This document shows, in pieces, positions 8,553 through 19,477 of a stretch of DNA of 64,000 nt. The translations under genes were made by a program, and so were the position numbers. The notes beneath the pieces were generated by a model. The model worked only from the letters and a program-made list of their open reading frames with translations, did no database searches and was not told the DNA's origin. Source of the DNA: Paludibacter sp. (lineage in GTDB: Bacteria; Bacteroidota; Bacteroidia; Bacteroidales; Paludibacteraceae); the NCBI GenBank assembly GCA_031292575.1, contig JARLGX010000037.1, positions 1 to 64,000 on the forward strand, written 5' to 3'. The stretch's first letter is position 1. Each line of letters opens with the position of its first letter.

Positions 8553-9620
8553 TTAATGTTGTTTTTCAAATTCATTCATGCAATCTACAAGCGCCTGGAC
8601 ACTTTCAATCGGCATGGCATTATAAATAGAAGCACGGAAACCACCAACTGAGCGGTGACCTTTAATTCCAACCATTCCACGATCTGAAGCAAACTTTTGA
8701 AAATCAGCCTCCAACTCCTGATATTCTGGTTTCATTACGAAGCATACATTCATACGTGAACGGTCTTCTTTCACTGCAGTGCCCATGAAAATTTTGCTGT
8801 TATCTATCGCATTATAAAGCAACTCTGCCTTGGCAATGTTTTTCTTTTCCATTTCAACCAAACCACCGTTCTTTTTCAGCCAACGTAAAGTTTCCATGGC
8901 CGAATAAATTGGCAATACCGGAGGTGTGTTAAACATTGAACCTTCAGCTATATGTGTTTTGTAATTGAGCATGGTAGGAATGTAACGAGATACCTTACCA
9001 AGTAATTCGTCTTTTACAATTACAAATCCTAATCCGGCAGGTGCAAGATTTTTTTGAGCCCCACCATAAATAAGACCATATTTAGATACATCCAACGGAC
9101 GTGAGAAAATATCAGAAGACATATCGGCAATTAAAGGCACCGGAGAATCAATATCTGTCAATATCTCGGTTCCATAAATTGTATTATTAGTAGTAATGTG
9201 GAAATAATCAGCATCAGCCGGAATAACATAATTTTTTGGTACGAAAGTATAATTAGCATCTTTCGACGAAGCTACTTCAATAACTTCACCAAAGCCTTTG
9301 GCTTCTTTCATAGCTTTGTTAGCCCAAACGCCGGTATTTAAAAATGCAGCTTTCTTTTCGAGGAGATTAAACGGGATCATGCAGAACTGCATACTTGCTC
9401 CACCTCCCAAGAAAAGCACCGAATAACCTTCGGGGATATTCAATAATTCTTTGAAAAGTGCAACTGCTTCGTCGATTACAGCCTGAAAATCTTTGGAACG
9501 ATGGCTAATTTCCAATACAGATAATCCTGAACCATTAATATCCAAAACAGCTTGAGCAGTTTTTTCGATAACTTCACGTGGTAAAATAGAAGGACCCGCA
9601 CTAAAATTATGTTTTTTCAT
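8553..9620 (-). CDS. serC: Phosphoserine aminotransferase (SerC)
   Basis: PLP-dependent class V aminotransferase making 3-phosphoserine from 3-phosphohydroxypyruvate and glutamate; the same enzyme type can serve pyridoxal phosphate synthesis. It has the usual length at 355 aa. The start [14 protein letters not shown] is the diagnostic N-terminus, [10 protein letters not shown] binds phosphate, and Lys190 in YGGAQKN is the PLP lysine. A conserved C-terminal [15 protein letters not shown] contacts substrate. It precedes serA on the minus strand by 71 nt, so the two form a serine operon. No serB-type phosphatase is seen nearby. Confidence 0.97.
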   Translation of the reverse strand: MKKHNFSAGPSILPREVIEKTAQAVLDINGSGLSVLEISHRSKDFQAVIDEAVALFKELLNIPEGYSVLFLGGGASMQFCMIPFNLLEKKAAFLNTGVWANKAMKEAKGFGEVIEVASSKDANYTFVPKNYVIPADADYFHITTNNTIYGTEILTDIDSPVPLIADMSSDIFSRPLDVSKYGLIYGGAQKNLAPAGLGFVIVKDELLGKVSRYIPTMLNYKTHIAEGSMFNTPPVLPIYSAMETLRWLKKNGGLVEMEKKNIAKAELLYNAIDNSKIFMGTAVKEDRSRMNVCFVMKPEYQELEADFQKFASDRGMVGIKGHRSVGGFRASIYNAMPIESVQALVDCMNEFEKQH

Positions 9621-9671
9621 ACTTCAATAATATTATTTTGTTTGATAGTTTTATCTCAAAAAAAGAAAGCA

Positions 9672-9679
9672 CAAAAGTA
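9672..9679 (-). promoter_or_regulatory. serC promoter, -7 box
   Basis: Minus-strand TACTTTTG, 51 nt upstream of the serC ATG, fits TAnnTTTG. I do not see a clear -33 box. Confidence 0.45.
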
Positions 9680-9821
9680 CTATTTTTTTTACTCTCTGCC
9701 TCGAAAAAAATGCGTTTTTATAATCTTTTGGGTATGAAAATTTATATGCATTCATCAGTAGTTCAAAAAAATACATTTTTATGCACAAACTCAAAATTAG
9801 TGTGCAACAAAAAATTTAGAA

Positions 9822-12434
9822 CTATTTCCCGGTAATAATTCTTTTCACTTCATTCAACTTGTTTAATGCTTCCACTGGAGTAAGATTATTTATGTCGAGG
9901 TTTTTAATTTCATCTCTGATCTGCTCCAACACCGGATCGTCCAATTGAAAGAAACTGAGTTGATATCCTTCACGCTGTTGGGCAATTTCGCCAACCGGTT
10001 TTGAAATACCCGATTGACGGTTATCAGTTTCTAATTGTTTCAGAATTTGTTCCGAGCGTTTTACAATGCTTTGAGGCATTCCAGCCATTTTAGCAACATG
10101 AATACCAAAACTATGCTCACTTCCACCCCGAACAAGCTTGCGAAGGAAAATCACTTTTTTGTCTACTTCTTTAACCGATACATTATAGTTTTTTATGCGG
10201 TGAAATGATTTTTCCATTTCATTTAACTCGTGATAATGAGTTGCAAAAAGCGTTTTCGCTTTGCAACTTCCATGCTCATGAATATATTCCACTATAGCCC
10301 AAGCAATAGAAATACCGTCGTAAGTGCTTGTTCCACGACCAAGTTCATCAAAAAGAATCAAACTTCGATTCGACAAATTATTCAAAATGCTTGCAGCTTC
10401 GTTCATTTCCACCATGAAAGTAGATTCGCCCTGCGAAATATTATCACTCGCTCCTACCCTGGTAAAAATCTTATCTACAACACCAATTTTTGCACTTTCA
10501 ACCGGTACAAAACAGCCAATTTGCGCCATCAAAGTTATAAGCGCTGTTTGTCGCAATAAAGCAGATTTACCGGACATATTCGGACCGGTAATGATAACAA
10601 TTTGTTGTGTTTCACCGTCCAGATACACATCATTGGCAATGTAAGTTTCACCAATCGGCAATTGTTTTTCGATAACGGGATGTCTGCCTTGTTTAATTTC
10701 CAACACATCAGTATCGGTAATTTCGGGACGAACATATTTATTTTCGGTTGAAACTTTCGTGAACGACAGCAAACAATCTAGTTGAGCAATCAGATTTGAA
10801 TCCAACTGAATAGCTGTTATATAATCGACCAGACTTAAAACTAATTCATTGAAAAGTCTCGTTTCAATGGATAGTATTTTTTCCTCAGCACCCAGAATCT
10901 TTTCTTCGTAAACTTTCAGTTCCTGAGTAATATAGCGTTCAGCATTTACCAGCGTTTGCTTCCGAATCCAGCTGTCGGGCACTTTATCTTTATGCATATT
11001 TCGCACCTCGATATAATAGCCAAACACATTGTTGAAATTGATTTTCAAACTTGGGATGCCTGTTTCTGCACTTTCGCGCTCTTGAATTTGTTGCAGAAAA
11101 TCTTTTCCGGAATAAGCCAATTGACGTAATTCATCCAAATCGGCATCAATTCCCGTGCGAATAATTCCGCCCCGATTCACCATATTAGGTGGATCATTTG
11201 ACACTTCCTTTTCAATTTTATCCGAAATAACGGCACATGCATTCAGTTGGTCGGCAATTTTACACAAAGTCACGTTATCAGTTTCAGAGCAAGCTTGCTT
11301 AATCGGCCCAATAGCCTGTAATGCCACTTTCAATTGCACCACTTCACGCGGATTGATGCGACCGACTGCTACTTTGGAAATAATGCGCTCCAAATCGCCA
11401 ATAAGTGCTATATTTTGTTCGAGAAGTAATTTTAAATCCGGATTTTTAAAGAAGTATTCTACCACGCTTAACCGCTCATTAATAGGCTTCACATCTTTTA
11501 ATGGAAAAGCAATCCAGCGTTTAAGCATTCGGGCACCCATTGGACTGATGGTTTTATCCATCACATCGAGTAAGGTTCGTGCGCCTTCATTGATTGATCC
11601 ATACAATTCTAGGTTTCGTACCGTAAAGCGGTCGAGCCACACAAAACGCTCTTCTTCAATACGCGAAAGTTGAGTTATATGACCTGTTTGTTGATGGTGC
11701 GTTTGATCAAGATAATGCATGATTGCTCCGGCTGCCACCACACCATTTGGTAAATTATCAACCCCAAATCCTTTCAGATTTTTGGTTTCGAAATGTTTTA
11801 AAAGTCGCTCATTGGCCGAATCGGGTGTGAAAGCCCAATCCTCGAGCGCATAAGTAAAAAATTTTGTTCCAAAAAGCGCTTCGAAATCTTTTCGCTTCGA
11901 GCGGTCAAACAACACTTCTTTTGGTCCGAAGCTATTCAATAATTTATCAACATATTCAGCAGTCCCTTCAGCTACAAGAAATTCGCCTGTTGAAATATCG
12001 AGAAATGAAACACCAACCTGATTTTTATTCAGATAAACACTTGCCAAGAAAGTATTTTCCTTGTGATTCAGCGTAGTGTCGCTATAAGATACACCTGGAG
12101 TAACCAATTCGGTGACACCACGTTTTACGATTTTTTTTGTGAGTTTGGGATCTTCCAACTGGTCGCAAATAGCAACGCGCATACCTGCACGAACCAACTT
12201 GGGCAAATAGGTATCAAGCGCATGATGTGGAAATCCTGCTAACTCAATTGTCTTTCCTGAACCGTTTGCGCGCTTTGTAAGTGTAATTCCCAGTACCTGA
12301 GAAGCACGAATTGCATCAGTTGAAAAGGTTTCGTAGAAGTCACCGCAACGGAAAAGCAAAATTGCATCTGGATGCATTGCTTTTATCTCGTTGAATTGCT
12401 TCATCATCGGTGTTTCTACAATTTCATTGTTCAT
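9822..12434 (-). CDS. mutS: DNA mismatch repair protein MutS
   Basis: Recognises mismatches and small loops and starts repair with MutL. It is full length at 870 aa. The N-terminal domain has the mismatch-reading motif GDFYETF (Phe33, Glu35), followed by connector, core/lever and clamp domains. The C-terminal ATPase has Walker A GPNMSGKS at ~613-620, Walker [17 protein letters not shown] and the family motif FATHYHEL. The helix-turn-helix end and a short C-terminal tail ([17 protein letters not shown]) are present. It lies 148 nt after a glycosyltransferase gene on the same strand, which I take as a separate unit. Nothing is missing. Confidence 0.98.
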   Translation of the reverse strand: MNNEIVETPMMKQFNEIKAMHPDAILLFRCGDFYETFSTDAIRASQVLGITLTKRANGSGKTIELAGFPHHALDTYLPKLVRAGMRVAICDQLEDPKLTKKIVKRGVTELVTPGVSYSDTTLNHKENTFLASVYLNKNQVGVSFLDISTGEFLVAEGTAEYVDKLLNSFGPKEVLFDRSKRKDFEALFGTKFFTYALEDWAFTPDSANERLLKHFETKNLKGFGVDNLPNGVVAAGAIMHYLDQTHHQQTGHITQLSRIEEERFVWLDRFTVRNLELYGSINEGARTLLDVMDKTISPMGARMLKRWIAFPLKDVKPINERLSVVEYFFKNPDLKLLLEQNIALIGDLERIISKVAVGRINPREVVQLKVALQAIGPIKQACSETDNVTLCKIADQLNACAVISDKIEKEVSNDPPNMVNRGGIIRTGIDADLDELRQLAYSGKDFLQQIQERESAETGIPSLKINFNNVFGYYIEVRNMHKDKVPDSWIRKQTLVNAERYITQELKVYEEKILGAEEKILSIETRLFNELVLSLVDYITAIQLDSNLIAQLDCLLSFTKVSTENKYVRPEITDTDVLEIKQGRHPVIEKQLPIGETYIANDVYLDGETQQIVIITGPNMSGKSALLRQTALITLMAQIGCFVPVESAKIGVVDKIFTRVGASDNISQGESTFMVEMNEAASILNNLSNRSLILFDELGRGTSTYDGISIAWAIVEYIHEHGSCKAKTLFATHYHELNEMEKSFHRIKNYNVSVKEVDKKVIFLRKLVRGGSEHSFGIHVAKMAGMPQSIVKRSEQILKQLETDNRQSGISKPVGEIAQQREGYQLSFFQLDDPVLEQIRDEIKNLDINNLTPVEALNKLNEVKRIITGK

Positions 12435-12582
12435 AAAAATTATATAATAACCACTATCCCCATAAGTAAGGGGAACCAGGCAAGTTTTGTCGTCTAAATT
12501 TTAATTGTAATTATCTTGTGATTATTTTAAACACGAAACAAATCATCTATATAATAGATTTCGCATCCCTTCTTATTTCCCT

Positions 12583-13719
12583 TTAAGGGTTCGGGGTTTT
12601 AAACAAGCTATCGATCGCCTCAGTCATACGCGACCACAGGAACTTTCGTTTCTCAACTTTTATGTTTTCAATCATATTTTCAGATCGATTATTTGAAAAG
12701 AAATCTACTAACGCATTAGCTATTTGTTCTGGTTCTACTCCAACTACATAACCAACTTTTCCATCAGGAACAATTTCTGCCAATCCTCCTACTTTTGTAA
12801 CCAACATCGGTTTTTCGAAATGATAGGCAATTTGACTAACACCGCTCTGAGTGGCTGAACGGTATGGTTGAGCTACAATATCAGTCAAGCTAAAATAATT
12901 ACGGACCTCATTATCAGGAATAAAACTCGTACGCAGATCAACTATCCCCTCCAGTTTTAATCGAACAATGAGTTCCAAATAAGGTTGAGGGTTCTCATAA
13001 AACTCACCTGCAACAATTAATCTTATAGGAAATTTTCGCAATCTTTTATCAGCAAAAGCTTCTAACAGCAAATCCAATCCTTTATACTGGCGAATAAATC
13101 CAAAGAAAAGAATATAGCTTTCCTTTTCAAGTAAACCAAGTTTCAAAGCAGCTTCTTTCTTTGTCAGAGCATCACCATAATGATCGTAAATTGGGTGCGG
13201 AGAAACTGCTTTTGGTTTTTCAAGCGAGTCAAAATGGTTAATATCAGTTACAACTGAGTCTGCCATTGCCACAAAACCATCCATAGCTTTTACAAAATAT
13301 CGGGGGAAAAGTTTATCCAAAATTGAAGGTTCGTGAGGAATCATATTATGAATCAGACCTACCATCTTTGTTTTTGGCGAGCGGGCAAAACGAGCTATTG
13401 TTCCAAAACAAGGAGCCATAAAAGCCATCCAATAACAAAAAATAATTTTATCTGGCGATTCTTTTTTGATTGATTGTCCAACTTTTATCCAATTAAATGG
13501 ATTTACTGAATTAATCATTCGATTAATTTTCAAGTCTATAGGAGCAAACTCGGATGAAAATTGCGATTTTCCGGGAAATAAAAAATTTGGATACTGAAGT
13601 TTAAATGTTATGATTTCCACATCATTCCCTTGTTTCTGGTATTCGCGAGCCAACCGCTCATTGTAAGCTGCCAATCCACCTCGATAAGGAAATGCTGTAC
13701 CTACTATGATTATCTTCAT
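12583..13719 (-). CDS. GT4-family glycosyltransferase
   Basis: A 378-aa retaining GT-B glycosyltransferase (family GT4, 'group 1') that moves a sugar from a nucleotide sugar to a glycan or lipid acceptor at the cytoplasmic side of the membrane. The N-terminal domain begins with MKIIIVGTAFPYRGGLAAYN, whose glycine-rich loop is typical. The donor-binding C-terminal domain shows ILFFGFIRQYKGLDLLLEAF and a TQSGVSQIAYHFEKPMLVTKVGG region in place of the usual E-x7-E motif. Acceptor and donor cannot be read from sequence. The neighbours (mutS, LysO) give no pathway hint; it looks like a lone gene. Confidence 0.88.
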   Translation of the reverse strand: MKIIIVGTAFPYRGGLAAYNERLAREYQKQGNDVEIITFKLQYPNFLFPGKSQFSSEFAPIDLKINRMINSVNPFNWIKVGQSIKKESPDKIIFCYWMAFMAPCFGTIARFARSPKTKMVGLIHNMIPHEPSILDKLFPRYFVKAMDGFVAMADSVVTDINHFDSLEKPKAVSPHPIYDHYGDALTKKEAALKLGLLEKESYILFFGFIRQYKGLDLLLEAFADKRLRKFPIRLIVAGEFYENPQPYLELIVRLKLEGIVDLRTSFIPDNEVRNYFSLTDIVAQPYRSATQSGVSQIAYHFEKPMLVTKVGGLAEIVPDGKVGYVVGVEPEQIANALVDFFSNNRSENMIENIKVEKRKFLWSRMTEAIDSLFKTPNP

Positions 13720-13836
13720 GCAAATTAAAATTATATTAGACTGATAAACAAGCGCTTGATACGATTAAATTCTATTCATATATTTTTACAAATATCATAT
13801 AGAATAAATCACCTTAACTTGCTATGTTACTCCCTG

Positions 13837-13844
13837 CAAAAGTA
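13837..13844 (-). promoter_or_regulatory. Candidate -7 box upstream of the GT4 gene
   Basis: Minus-strand TACTTTTG, 118 nt upstream of the GT4 ATG, fits TAnnTTTG. No clear -33 box. Confidence 0.35.
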
Positions 13845-13916
13845 CAAAATTATTCATAGGGGAAGGGGTTTTCATCTACATATTTATATATCCAGAAATC
13901 GATTTCAGCAATTTCC

Positions 13917-14522
13917 TTACTTAAAACTACAAAAAAATGTGACCAAAAACGGAACAGTAAAATCAACAATGAAACCTTGATAAATAGAAACAATAGCATA
14001 ATCTTTCCCCGAAGACCGAACAATAACGGGGAAAGTTGTATCCATAGTTGTAGCTCCACCGGCTGAAATGGGTGCCAGTTTTCCAAAATATTTCACCATC
14101 CACGGAGCAAACAGCAGAGTCATTACTTCACGAATAATATTGGACAATAATGCAATAGTTCCAAGTTCAACTCCTTTGTATTGAGTAATAAGAATGCTCG
14201 AAAGCGAATAATATCCAAAACCAGAACCAACCGCCAAACAATCTGTTAAGCTACGATTTTTGACAAAAAAGCTGACCGCAGCAATTCCCAAATACGTTCC
14301 CAAAATTGTCATTAAGGGCAGAAAAATAAGTCGTGGATTTAAACTGCGAAATTGACGGAATGAATTTGGGTCGTTCCCTATGCTGATTCCAACCGAAAAC
14401 ATCAAAGCACATAACACATAAAAACTTATATTATAATCCAATAATGCATTCGGAAACCACCGAAAAACTCCTAGAAGTAGTCCGGTTGCAAAAAAGGAAA
14501 GTATAATCAGACTGCCTTTCAT
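13917..14522 (-). CDS. lysO: Lysine exporter LysO, C-terminal half protein
   Basis: Inner-membrane protein of 201 aa corresponding to the C-terminal part of the E. coli lysine exporter LysO (YbjE, ~299 aa). Recognisable are ALMFSVGISIGNDP, AVGSGFGYYSLSSIL, LSNIIREVMTLLFAPW and GGATTMDTTFPVIVRSSG, matching the conserved half that includes the acidic and Thr residues needed for transport. There are six or seven hydrophobic segments. Its ATG overlaps the stop of the 91-aa upstream gene by 4 nt (ATGA), so the two are translated together and probably form one transporter. The split appears normal in Bacteroidota rather than a recent frameshift. Confidence 0.88.
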   Translation of the reverse strand: MKGSLIILSFFATGLLLGVFRWFPNALLDYNISFYVLCALMFSVGISIGNDPNSFRQFRSLNPRLIFLPLMTILGTYLGIAAVSFFVKNRSLTDCLAVGSGFGYYSLSSILITQYKGVELGTIALLSNIIREVMTLLFAPWMVKYFGKLAPISAGGATTMDTTFPVIVRSSGKDYAIVSIYQGFIVDFTVPFLVTFFCSFK

Positions 14523-14794
14523 TTACTGATAGATTTATTGCGAACTGTCAACCAAAGTACCCAGGCAGCAACTACACTACCTAATGTGCCACCTGTTGCC
14601 AAAATAAAAGCGTCAAAACCCAGTTTTCCAAACTGTTTGATTACAATATCATTAGCCCCAACTTCCAGCCCAAGTAAAAACAATAACAGCCATATAAATG
14701 TTAGAATGAATCCGTGAATGAACCGAATCTTCCAACGACGAATCAAATAGCCAACAGCTATCCCGGTGAGCATACAAGAAATAACAACAAACAT
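14519..14794 (-). CDS. LysO N-terminal half protein (DUF340-like)
   Basis: A 91-aa inner-membrane protein equivalent to the N-terminal domain of LysO. About three hydrophobic helices are visible (FVVISCMLTGIAVGYLI, FILTFIWLLLFLLGLEVG and an Ala/Val/Leu-rich third helix). The motif LLGLEVGANDIV parallels the LFFMGISLAF region of E. coli LysO. It overlaps the downstream LysO half by 4 nt. A minus-strand TATCTTTG at 14816-14823 is a likely -7 box. By itself it is unlikely to transport; it presumably pairs with the 201-aa protein to export lysine or a related compound. Confidence 0.82.
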   Translation of the reverse strand: MFVVISCMLTGIAVGYLIRRWKIRFIHGFILTFIWLLLFLLGLEVGANDIVIKQFGKLGFDAFILATGGTLGSVVAAWVLWLTVRNKSISK

Positions 14795-14815
14795 GGCTAC
14801 TTATTTAATTATGTG

Positions 14816-14823
14816 CAAAGATA
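14816..14823 (-). promoter_or_regulatory. Promoter -7 box of the split lysO operon
   Basis: Minus-strand TATCTTTG, 22 nt upstream of the 91-aa gene; matches TAnnTTTG. No clear -33 box. Confidence 0.5.
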
Positions 14824-14884
14824 ACTGAAATTTGAAGAATGGAAAATTTGAGGTTCTTATTGCAAAAAAACAAATTAGAAAGGA

Positions 14885-14914
14885 TTGTAAAACGCAAAGA
14901 AATGAGTAATTTTG
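14885..14914 (+). promoter_or_regulatory. gpmI promoter (-33 TTG, -7 TAATTTTG)
   Basis: TTG at 14885-14887 and TAATTTTG at 14907-14914 are separated by 19 nt, matching the Bacteroidota housekeeping consensus. The predicted transcript start is ~14921, about 49 nt before the ATG. Confidence 0.72.
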
Positions 14915-14969
14915 CCGCTTCAAAAATAAAGGTATTAGTCTCGGATAAAAATCTAAATTACAAAATAAT

Positions 14970-16496
14970 ATGAGTAAAAAAGCATTACTAATGATTTTGG
15001 ATGGTTGGGGAATTGGAAATCACACCCATGCCAATGCCATTTACAGTACACCAACCCCTTACATCACTTCGTTGGTGGCAAATTATCCTAATTCGCAACT
15101 TTTAGCATCGGGCGAAGATGTTGGACTTCCTGACGGGCAAATGGGTAATTCAGAAGTCGGTCACTTGAATATTGGTGCCGGACGTGTTGTTTATCAGGAT
15201 TTAGTAAAAATCAATATAGCTTGCCGCGACAACAGCATTCTGAAAAACCCTGGCATTATCAGTGCCTATTCGTATGCCCGCGATAATAAAAAGAAAATAC
15301 ATTTCATGGGTTTAGTATCCGATGGTGGTGTTCATAGCTCGTTAGATCATCTATTCAAATTGTGCGATATTGCTAAAGAATACGGAATTGAAAACGCTTT
15401 TGTACATTGCTTTATGGACGGTCGCGATACCGACCCACGCAGCGGAAAAGGATTTATTGAACAATTGCAAAATCACACAGCCCAATCGGCTGGTAAAATA
15501 GCCTCTATTATTGGTCGATATTATGCAATGGACCGTGACAAACGTTGGGATCGCGTGAAAAAATCGTACGATTTACTGGTGAATGGAATTGGAACCGCTA
15601 CCACCGATGTAGTTGCAGCTATGCAAGCTTCGTACGATGCAGGTGTAACCGACGAATTTATCAACCCGATTGTTGCAGTAGATGCCACTGGAAAGCCACT
15701 TGCAACTATCGAAGCCGGCGACGTGGTTATTTTCTTTAACTACCGTAACGACCGCGCCAAAGAATTGACAGTGGTGTTGACCCAAACGGATATGCCTGAA
15801 GAAGGAATGCACACTATTCCATTGGAATATTACTGTATGACTCCTTACGATTCTTCTTATAAAGGCCTACATATTTTGTTCGACAAAGACAATGTTCAAA
15901 ATACACTTGGCGAATATGTTTCAAGCCTTGGAATGAAACAATTGCGTATTGCTGAGACTGAAAAATTTGCTCACGTAACTTTCTTCTTCTCAGGCGGTCG
16001 CGAAAGCGAATTCGACGGCGAAGAACGCATCCTGGTTGCCTCTCCAAAAGTTGCAACCTATGATCTTCAACCGGAAATGAGTGCGCCGGAAGTGGCTGAT
16101 AAATTGGTTGCTGCGTTGAACACACAGAAATTTGATTTTGTGGCATTGAACTTTGCAAACGGCGACATGGTTGGACATACCGGTGTTTACGAGGCTATTC
16201 AAAAAGCAGTAATAACTGTTGATAATTGCGTAAAAGAAGTCGTTGAAGCTGCAAAAGCAAATGATTATGAAGTTATTATTATCGCCGACCATGGAAATGC
16301 CGACTTCGCCGAAAATACTGACGGTTCGCCTAATACAGCTCACTCGTTGAATCCGGTTCCATTTATTTATGTAACCGAAAACAAAAATGCAAAAGTTGAA
16401 AACGGCATTTTGGCCGATGTAGCTCCTTCAATTTGTCAGATTTTGGGAATTCCACAACCGAAGGAAATGACTGGAAAAGGATTAATCAATGCATAA
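14970..16496 (+). CDS. gpmI: 2,3-bisphosphoglycerate-independent phosphoglycerate mutase
   Basis: Interconverts 3- and 2-phosphoglycerate in glycolysis and gluconeogenesis, using two Mn2+ ions and a phosphoserine intermediate. It has normal length at 508 aa. The N-terminal [11 protein letters not shown] gives metal ligand Asp11, and Ser61 in [16 protein letters not shown] is the nucleophile. The transferase insert has [19 protein letters not shown] and [14 protein letters not shown]. The remaining ligands are in [12 protein letters not shown] and IIADHGNAD. It is a single gene with its own promoter and a strong terminator, divergent from lysO. Confidence 0.98.
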   Translation: MSKKALLMILDGWGIGNHTHANAIYSTPTPYITSLVANYPNSQLLASGEDVGLPDGQMGNSEVGHLNIGAGRVVYQDLVKINIACRDNSILKNPGIISAYSYARDNKKKIHFMGLVSDGGVHSSLDHLFKLCDIAKEYGIENAFVHCFMDGRDTDPRSGKGFIEQLQNHTAQSAGKIASIIGRYYAMDRDKRWDRVKKSYDLLVNGIGTATTDVVAAMQASYDAGVTDEFINPIVAVDATGKPLATIEAGDVVIFFNYRNDRAKELTVVLTQTDMPEEGMHTIPLEYYCMTPYDSSYKGLHILFDKDNVQNTLGEYVSSLGMKQLRIAETEKFAHVTFFFSGGRESEFDGEERILVASPKVATYDLQPEMSAPEVADKLVAALNTQKFDFVALNFANGDMVGHTGVYEAIQKAVITVDNCVKEVVEAAKANDYEVIIIADHGNADFAENTDGSPNTAHSLNPVPFIYVTENKNAKVENGILADVAPSICQILGIPQPKEMTGKGLINA

Positions 16497-16519
16497 TTAA
16501 GAATGCACAATTCATAATT

Positions 16520-16553
16520 AAAACGCTGTGGAAATTTTCTACAGCGTTTTTCG
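16520..16553 (+). terminator. gpmI terminator
   Basis: Stem of AAAACGCTGT and its complement, extended inward by GAAA/TTTC, followed by a T run. Confidence 0.9.
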
Positions 16554-16659
16554 TATTTGAAAATCATTGCAGACACAAAATTTAGGCTAAATGTGCTAAT
16601 AATCTGCACAAAACACCAAATTATAAATTATGTATTAGGAATTACAAATTGAATATCAT

Positions 16660-16667
16660 TATCTTTG
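16660..16667 (+). promoter_or_regulatory. metH promoter, -7 box
   Basis: TATCTTTG, 19 nt before the chosen metH start, matches TAnnTTTG. The -33 element is unclear. I see no cobalamin riboswitch in the short leader. Confidence 0.5.
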
Positions 16668-16685
16668 CATTTCAAAACAATAAAC

Positions 16686-19418
16686 ATGAAACTAAGAAAA
16701 GAACTTGAACATCGCATTTTGATTCTTGACGGTGCGATGGGAACAATGATACAAAGTCACAGACTCACCGAGGCCGATTATCGTGGTGAACGTTTTGCTC
16801 AATGGCCAAGCCTTGTGAAAGGAAATAATGACTTGCTGGTGCTTACTCAACCGGAAATCATCAAATCTATTCATGCTGCCTATCTCGAGGCCGGAGCTGA
16901 CATTATTGAAACCAATACTTTCAATGCTCAGGTAATTTCGATGGAAGATTATGGTATGGGGTTATTAGTTCGTGAAATCAATCTGGAAGGTGCAAAGTTA
17001 GCTCGTCAGGCAGCTGATGAATTTACGGCTAAGAATCCCGCAAAGCCTCGCTTTGTAGCCGGAGCAGTTGGCCCAACCAATAAAACGGCTTCCATGTCGC
17101 CGGATGTAAACAACCCTGCATTCCGCGCTGTAAGTTTTGATGATTTGGTGGCTGCTTATAAAGAACAAATTCTGGCACTCATTGAAGGTGGCGTTGACGC
17201 ACTTTTGATAGAAACGATTTTTGATACCTTGAATGCTAAAGCGGCAATTTTTGCTGCCGAAGAAGCTATGACAGAACTTGGAAAACGGGTAGAAATTATG
17301 CTTTCTGCTACTGTTGCCGACAAAAGCGGTCGGACCTTGTCCGGTCAGACAATCCGTGCTTTTCTGGCTTCAATTGGGCATGCAAATTTATTGTCGGTAG
17401 GTTTAAACTGTTCATTTGGTGCAAAAGATTTAAAACCATATTTACAGGAAATTAGCGCACACTCTCCCTGGTTTGTCAGTGCTTACCCAAACGCAGGTTT
17501 GCCAAATCAGTTTGGAGAATACGATGAATTACCCGAAATGATGGCTGTTCAGGTAAAGGATTATTTCGATGAACATCTTGTGAATATTATTGGAGGATGT
17601 TGTGGCACAACTCCCGATCATATTGCCACCTATCAGGAATTGATTAAAGGTGCTGAAATAAGACAACGTGCAACTGCTTCAACCAAATTAGAACTTTCAG
17701 GTCTGGAAGAAATCGAAATTGAAGATAAATCTTTATTCGTCAATATTGGTGAACGCTGCAATGTTGCCGGTTCAAAGGCTTTCTTGCGGTTAATAAACGA
17801 GAAAAAATACGAAGAGGCGCTTAGTATTGCCCGCAAACAAGTGGAAGATGGTGCTCAGATTATCGATGTGAATATGGATGATGCCATGTTAGAATCAAAA
17901 GAAGAAATGGTTACTTTTCTCCACTATTTATCATCTGAACCGGAAATTTCGCGTATCCCTATTATGATTGACTCTTCGAAATGGGAAGTGATAGAAGCCG
18001 GATTAAAATGCATTCAGGGAAAATGTATTGTCAACTCCATAAGCTTAAAAGAAGGCGAAGAAGATTTTCTGAAAAAAGCCCGCAAAATTCGTGCTTATGG
18101 CGCAGCGGTTATCGTTATGGCTTTCGACGAGAAGGGTCAGGCCGATAGTTTTGAGCGCAAAACTCAAATTTGCACCCGTGCCTATTATTTGTTGGTTGAT
18201 AAAGTTGGTTTTCCGCCTCAAGATATAATTTTCGATCCAAACGTACTGGCTATTGCTACCGGAATTGAAGAACACAACAACTATGGTGTTGATTTCATCA
18301 ATGCAACGCGTTGGATTAAACAAAATTTACCTTATGCCAAAGTAAGTGGCGGTGTAAGCAATCTTTCCTTCTCGTTCCGAGGAAATAATGTGGTTCGTGA
18401 AGCCATTCACTCGGTATTTCTCTATTATGCCATTAAAGAAGGCATGGATATGGGCATTGTGAATGCCGGCATGTTGCAAATTTATCAGGACATAGAACCT
18501 GAGCTGTTGGAGCATGTTGAAGACATTGTGCTCAATCGCCGTCCAGATGCCACCGAACGTATGATTGAACTGGCCGAAAAAGTAAAGAATCAGGCTTCGG
18601 GCGAAAAAGTGGAAAAAGTGGATGAATGGCGCTCGCGTCCGTTACAGGGCAGACTGGAATACGCTTTGATAAAAGGTCTCAGTGATTTTCTCGAAGAAGA
18701 TTTAGCGGAAGCATTGACAAAATATGATACCGCGATTGAAATTATTGAAGGTCCGTTAATGAGCGGCATGAATATCGTCGGTGACTTGTTTGGTGACGGA
18801 AAAATGTTCCTGCCGCAGGTCGTAAAAACAGCCCGAACGATGAAAAAAGCTGTGGCGATTCTTCAACCCGAAATTGAAAAGCAGAAAGTTCCCGGACAAA
18901 GTTCTTCGGCCGGGAAATTCCTTATTGCCACTGTAAAAGGTGATGTGCATGATATTGGTAAAAACATTGTTGCCGTGGTTTTGGCATGTAATAATTTCGA
19001 AGTGATTGATCTGGGCGTGATGACTCCAACCGAAAAAATTATTCAGACTGCCATTGATGAAAAAGTGGATATGGTAGGATTGAGCGGATTGATTACGCCT
19101 TCGTTGGAAGAGATGACCATTGTGGCAGCCGAAATGCAAAAAGCAGGCTTGACTATTCCATTGTTGATTGGCGGTGCAACCACTTCGAAGATTCATACTG
19201 CCGTAAAAATTGCGCCTAACTACAAAGGACCGGTGGTTTATGTAAAAGATGCTTCGGTAAATACACATGTGGTGGCACAGTTAATGAGCAAAACCAATCA
19301 TGTGGCATATGAAGCCGATATAGCTGCCGAATATCAGGCATTGCGGGAGAAACAGACTAAAAAGCCAGCTTTATTAAGTATGGATGAAGCGAAGAAGCGG
19401 AAACCAAATTTATTTTAA
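16686..19418 (+). CDS. metH: Cobalamin-dependent methionine synthase lacking the reactivation domain
   Basis: Transfers a methyl group from 5-methyl-THF via cob(I)alamin to homocysteine. I start at 16686 (910 aa, [20 protein letters not shown]); a start at 16665 would fall at the promoter. Domains in order: homocysteine-binding (1-~325, Zn ligands Cys242, Cys305 and Cys306), pterin-binding (~345-620, [13 protein letters not shown]), B12 cap (~650-735) and B12-binding (~740-875, GDVHDIGKN with His755 as cobalt ligand). It ends with KRKPNLF where E. coli MetH (1,227 aa) enters its AdoMet-binding domain. Reductive reactivation must come from another protein, not seen here. A hairpin follows the gene. 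Confidence 0.95.
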   Translation: MKLRKELEHRILILDGAMGTMIQSHRLTEADYRGERFAQWPSLVKGNNDLLVLTQPEIIKSIHAAYLEAGADIIETNTFNAQVISMEDYGMGLLVREINLEGAKLARQAADEFTAKNPAKPRFVAGAVGPTNKTASMSPDVNNPAFRAVSFDDLVAAYKEQILALIEGGVDALLIETIFDTLNAKAAIFAAEEAMTELGKRVEIMLSATVADKSGRTLSGQTIRAFLASIGHANLLSVGLNCSFGAKDLKPYLQEISAHSPWFVSAYPNAGLPNQFGEYDELPEMMAVQVKDYFDEHLVNIIGGCCGTTPDHIATYQELIKGAEIRQRATASTKLELSGLEEIEIEDKSLFVNIGERCNVAGSKAFLRLINEKKYEEALSIARKQVEDGAQIIDVNMDDAMLESKEEMVTFLHYLSSEPEISRIPIMIDSSKWEVIEAGLKCIQGKCIVNSISLKEGEEDFLKKARKIRAYGAAVIVMAFDEKGQADSFERKTQICTRAYYLLVDKVGFPPQDIIFDPNVLAIATGIEEHNNYGVDFINATRWIKQNLPYAKVSGGVSNLSFSFRGNNVVREAIHSVFLYYAIKEGMDMGIVNAGMLQIYQDIEPELLEHVEDIVLNRRPDATERMIELAEKVKNQASGEKVEKVDEWRSRPLQGRLEYALIKGLSDFLEEDLAEALTKYDTAIEIIEGPLMSGMNIVGDLFGDGKMFLPQVVKTARTMKKAVAILQPEIEKQKVPGQSSSAGKFLIATVKGDVHDIGKNIVAVVLACNNFEVIDLGVMTPTEKIIQTAIDEKVDMVGLSGLITPSLEEMTIVAAEMQKAGLTIPLLIGGATTSKIHTAVKIAPNYKGPVVYVKDASVNTHVVAQLMSKTNHVAYEADIAAEYQALREKQTKKPALLSMDEAKKRKPNLF

Positions 19419-19440
19419 AGCAATTACTCTACAAATAATC

Positions 19441-19468
19441 AGCTGAATTTCTTAATTGAAATTCAGCC
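19441..19468. terminator. Hairpin between convergent metH and the helicase gene
   Basis: AGCTGAATTTC (19441-19451) and GAAATTCAGCC (19458-19468) form a 10-bp stem with a 6-nt loop. It sits between two stop codons and probably serves both genes. The right arm is part of a 16-nt sequence repeated at 22856. Confidence 0.65.
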
Positions 19469-19477
19469 GTTGATATT

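Noticed and set aside
12435-12582. Small inverted words between the GT4 gene and mutS (such as TCCCC/GGGGA) as terminators
   Set aside because: Arms of only 4-5 bp without T runs are too weak to support.
13917-14794. The two LysO halves as a frameshifted pseudogene
   Set aside because: The ATGA overlap is clean, both halves are well conserved, and separate halves appear usual in this phylum.
16668-16685. A cobalamin riboswitch in front of metH
   Set aside because: The leader is too short and lacks the B12-box; only the -7 box is seen.
18756-19268. A 170-residue minus-strand frame inside metH
   Set aside because: It is antisense to the conserved B12-binding domain and has no domain or signal.
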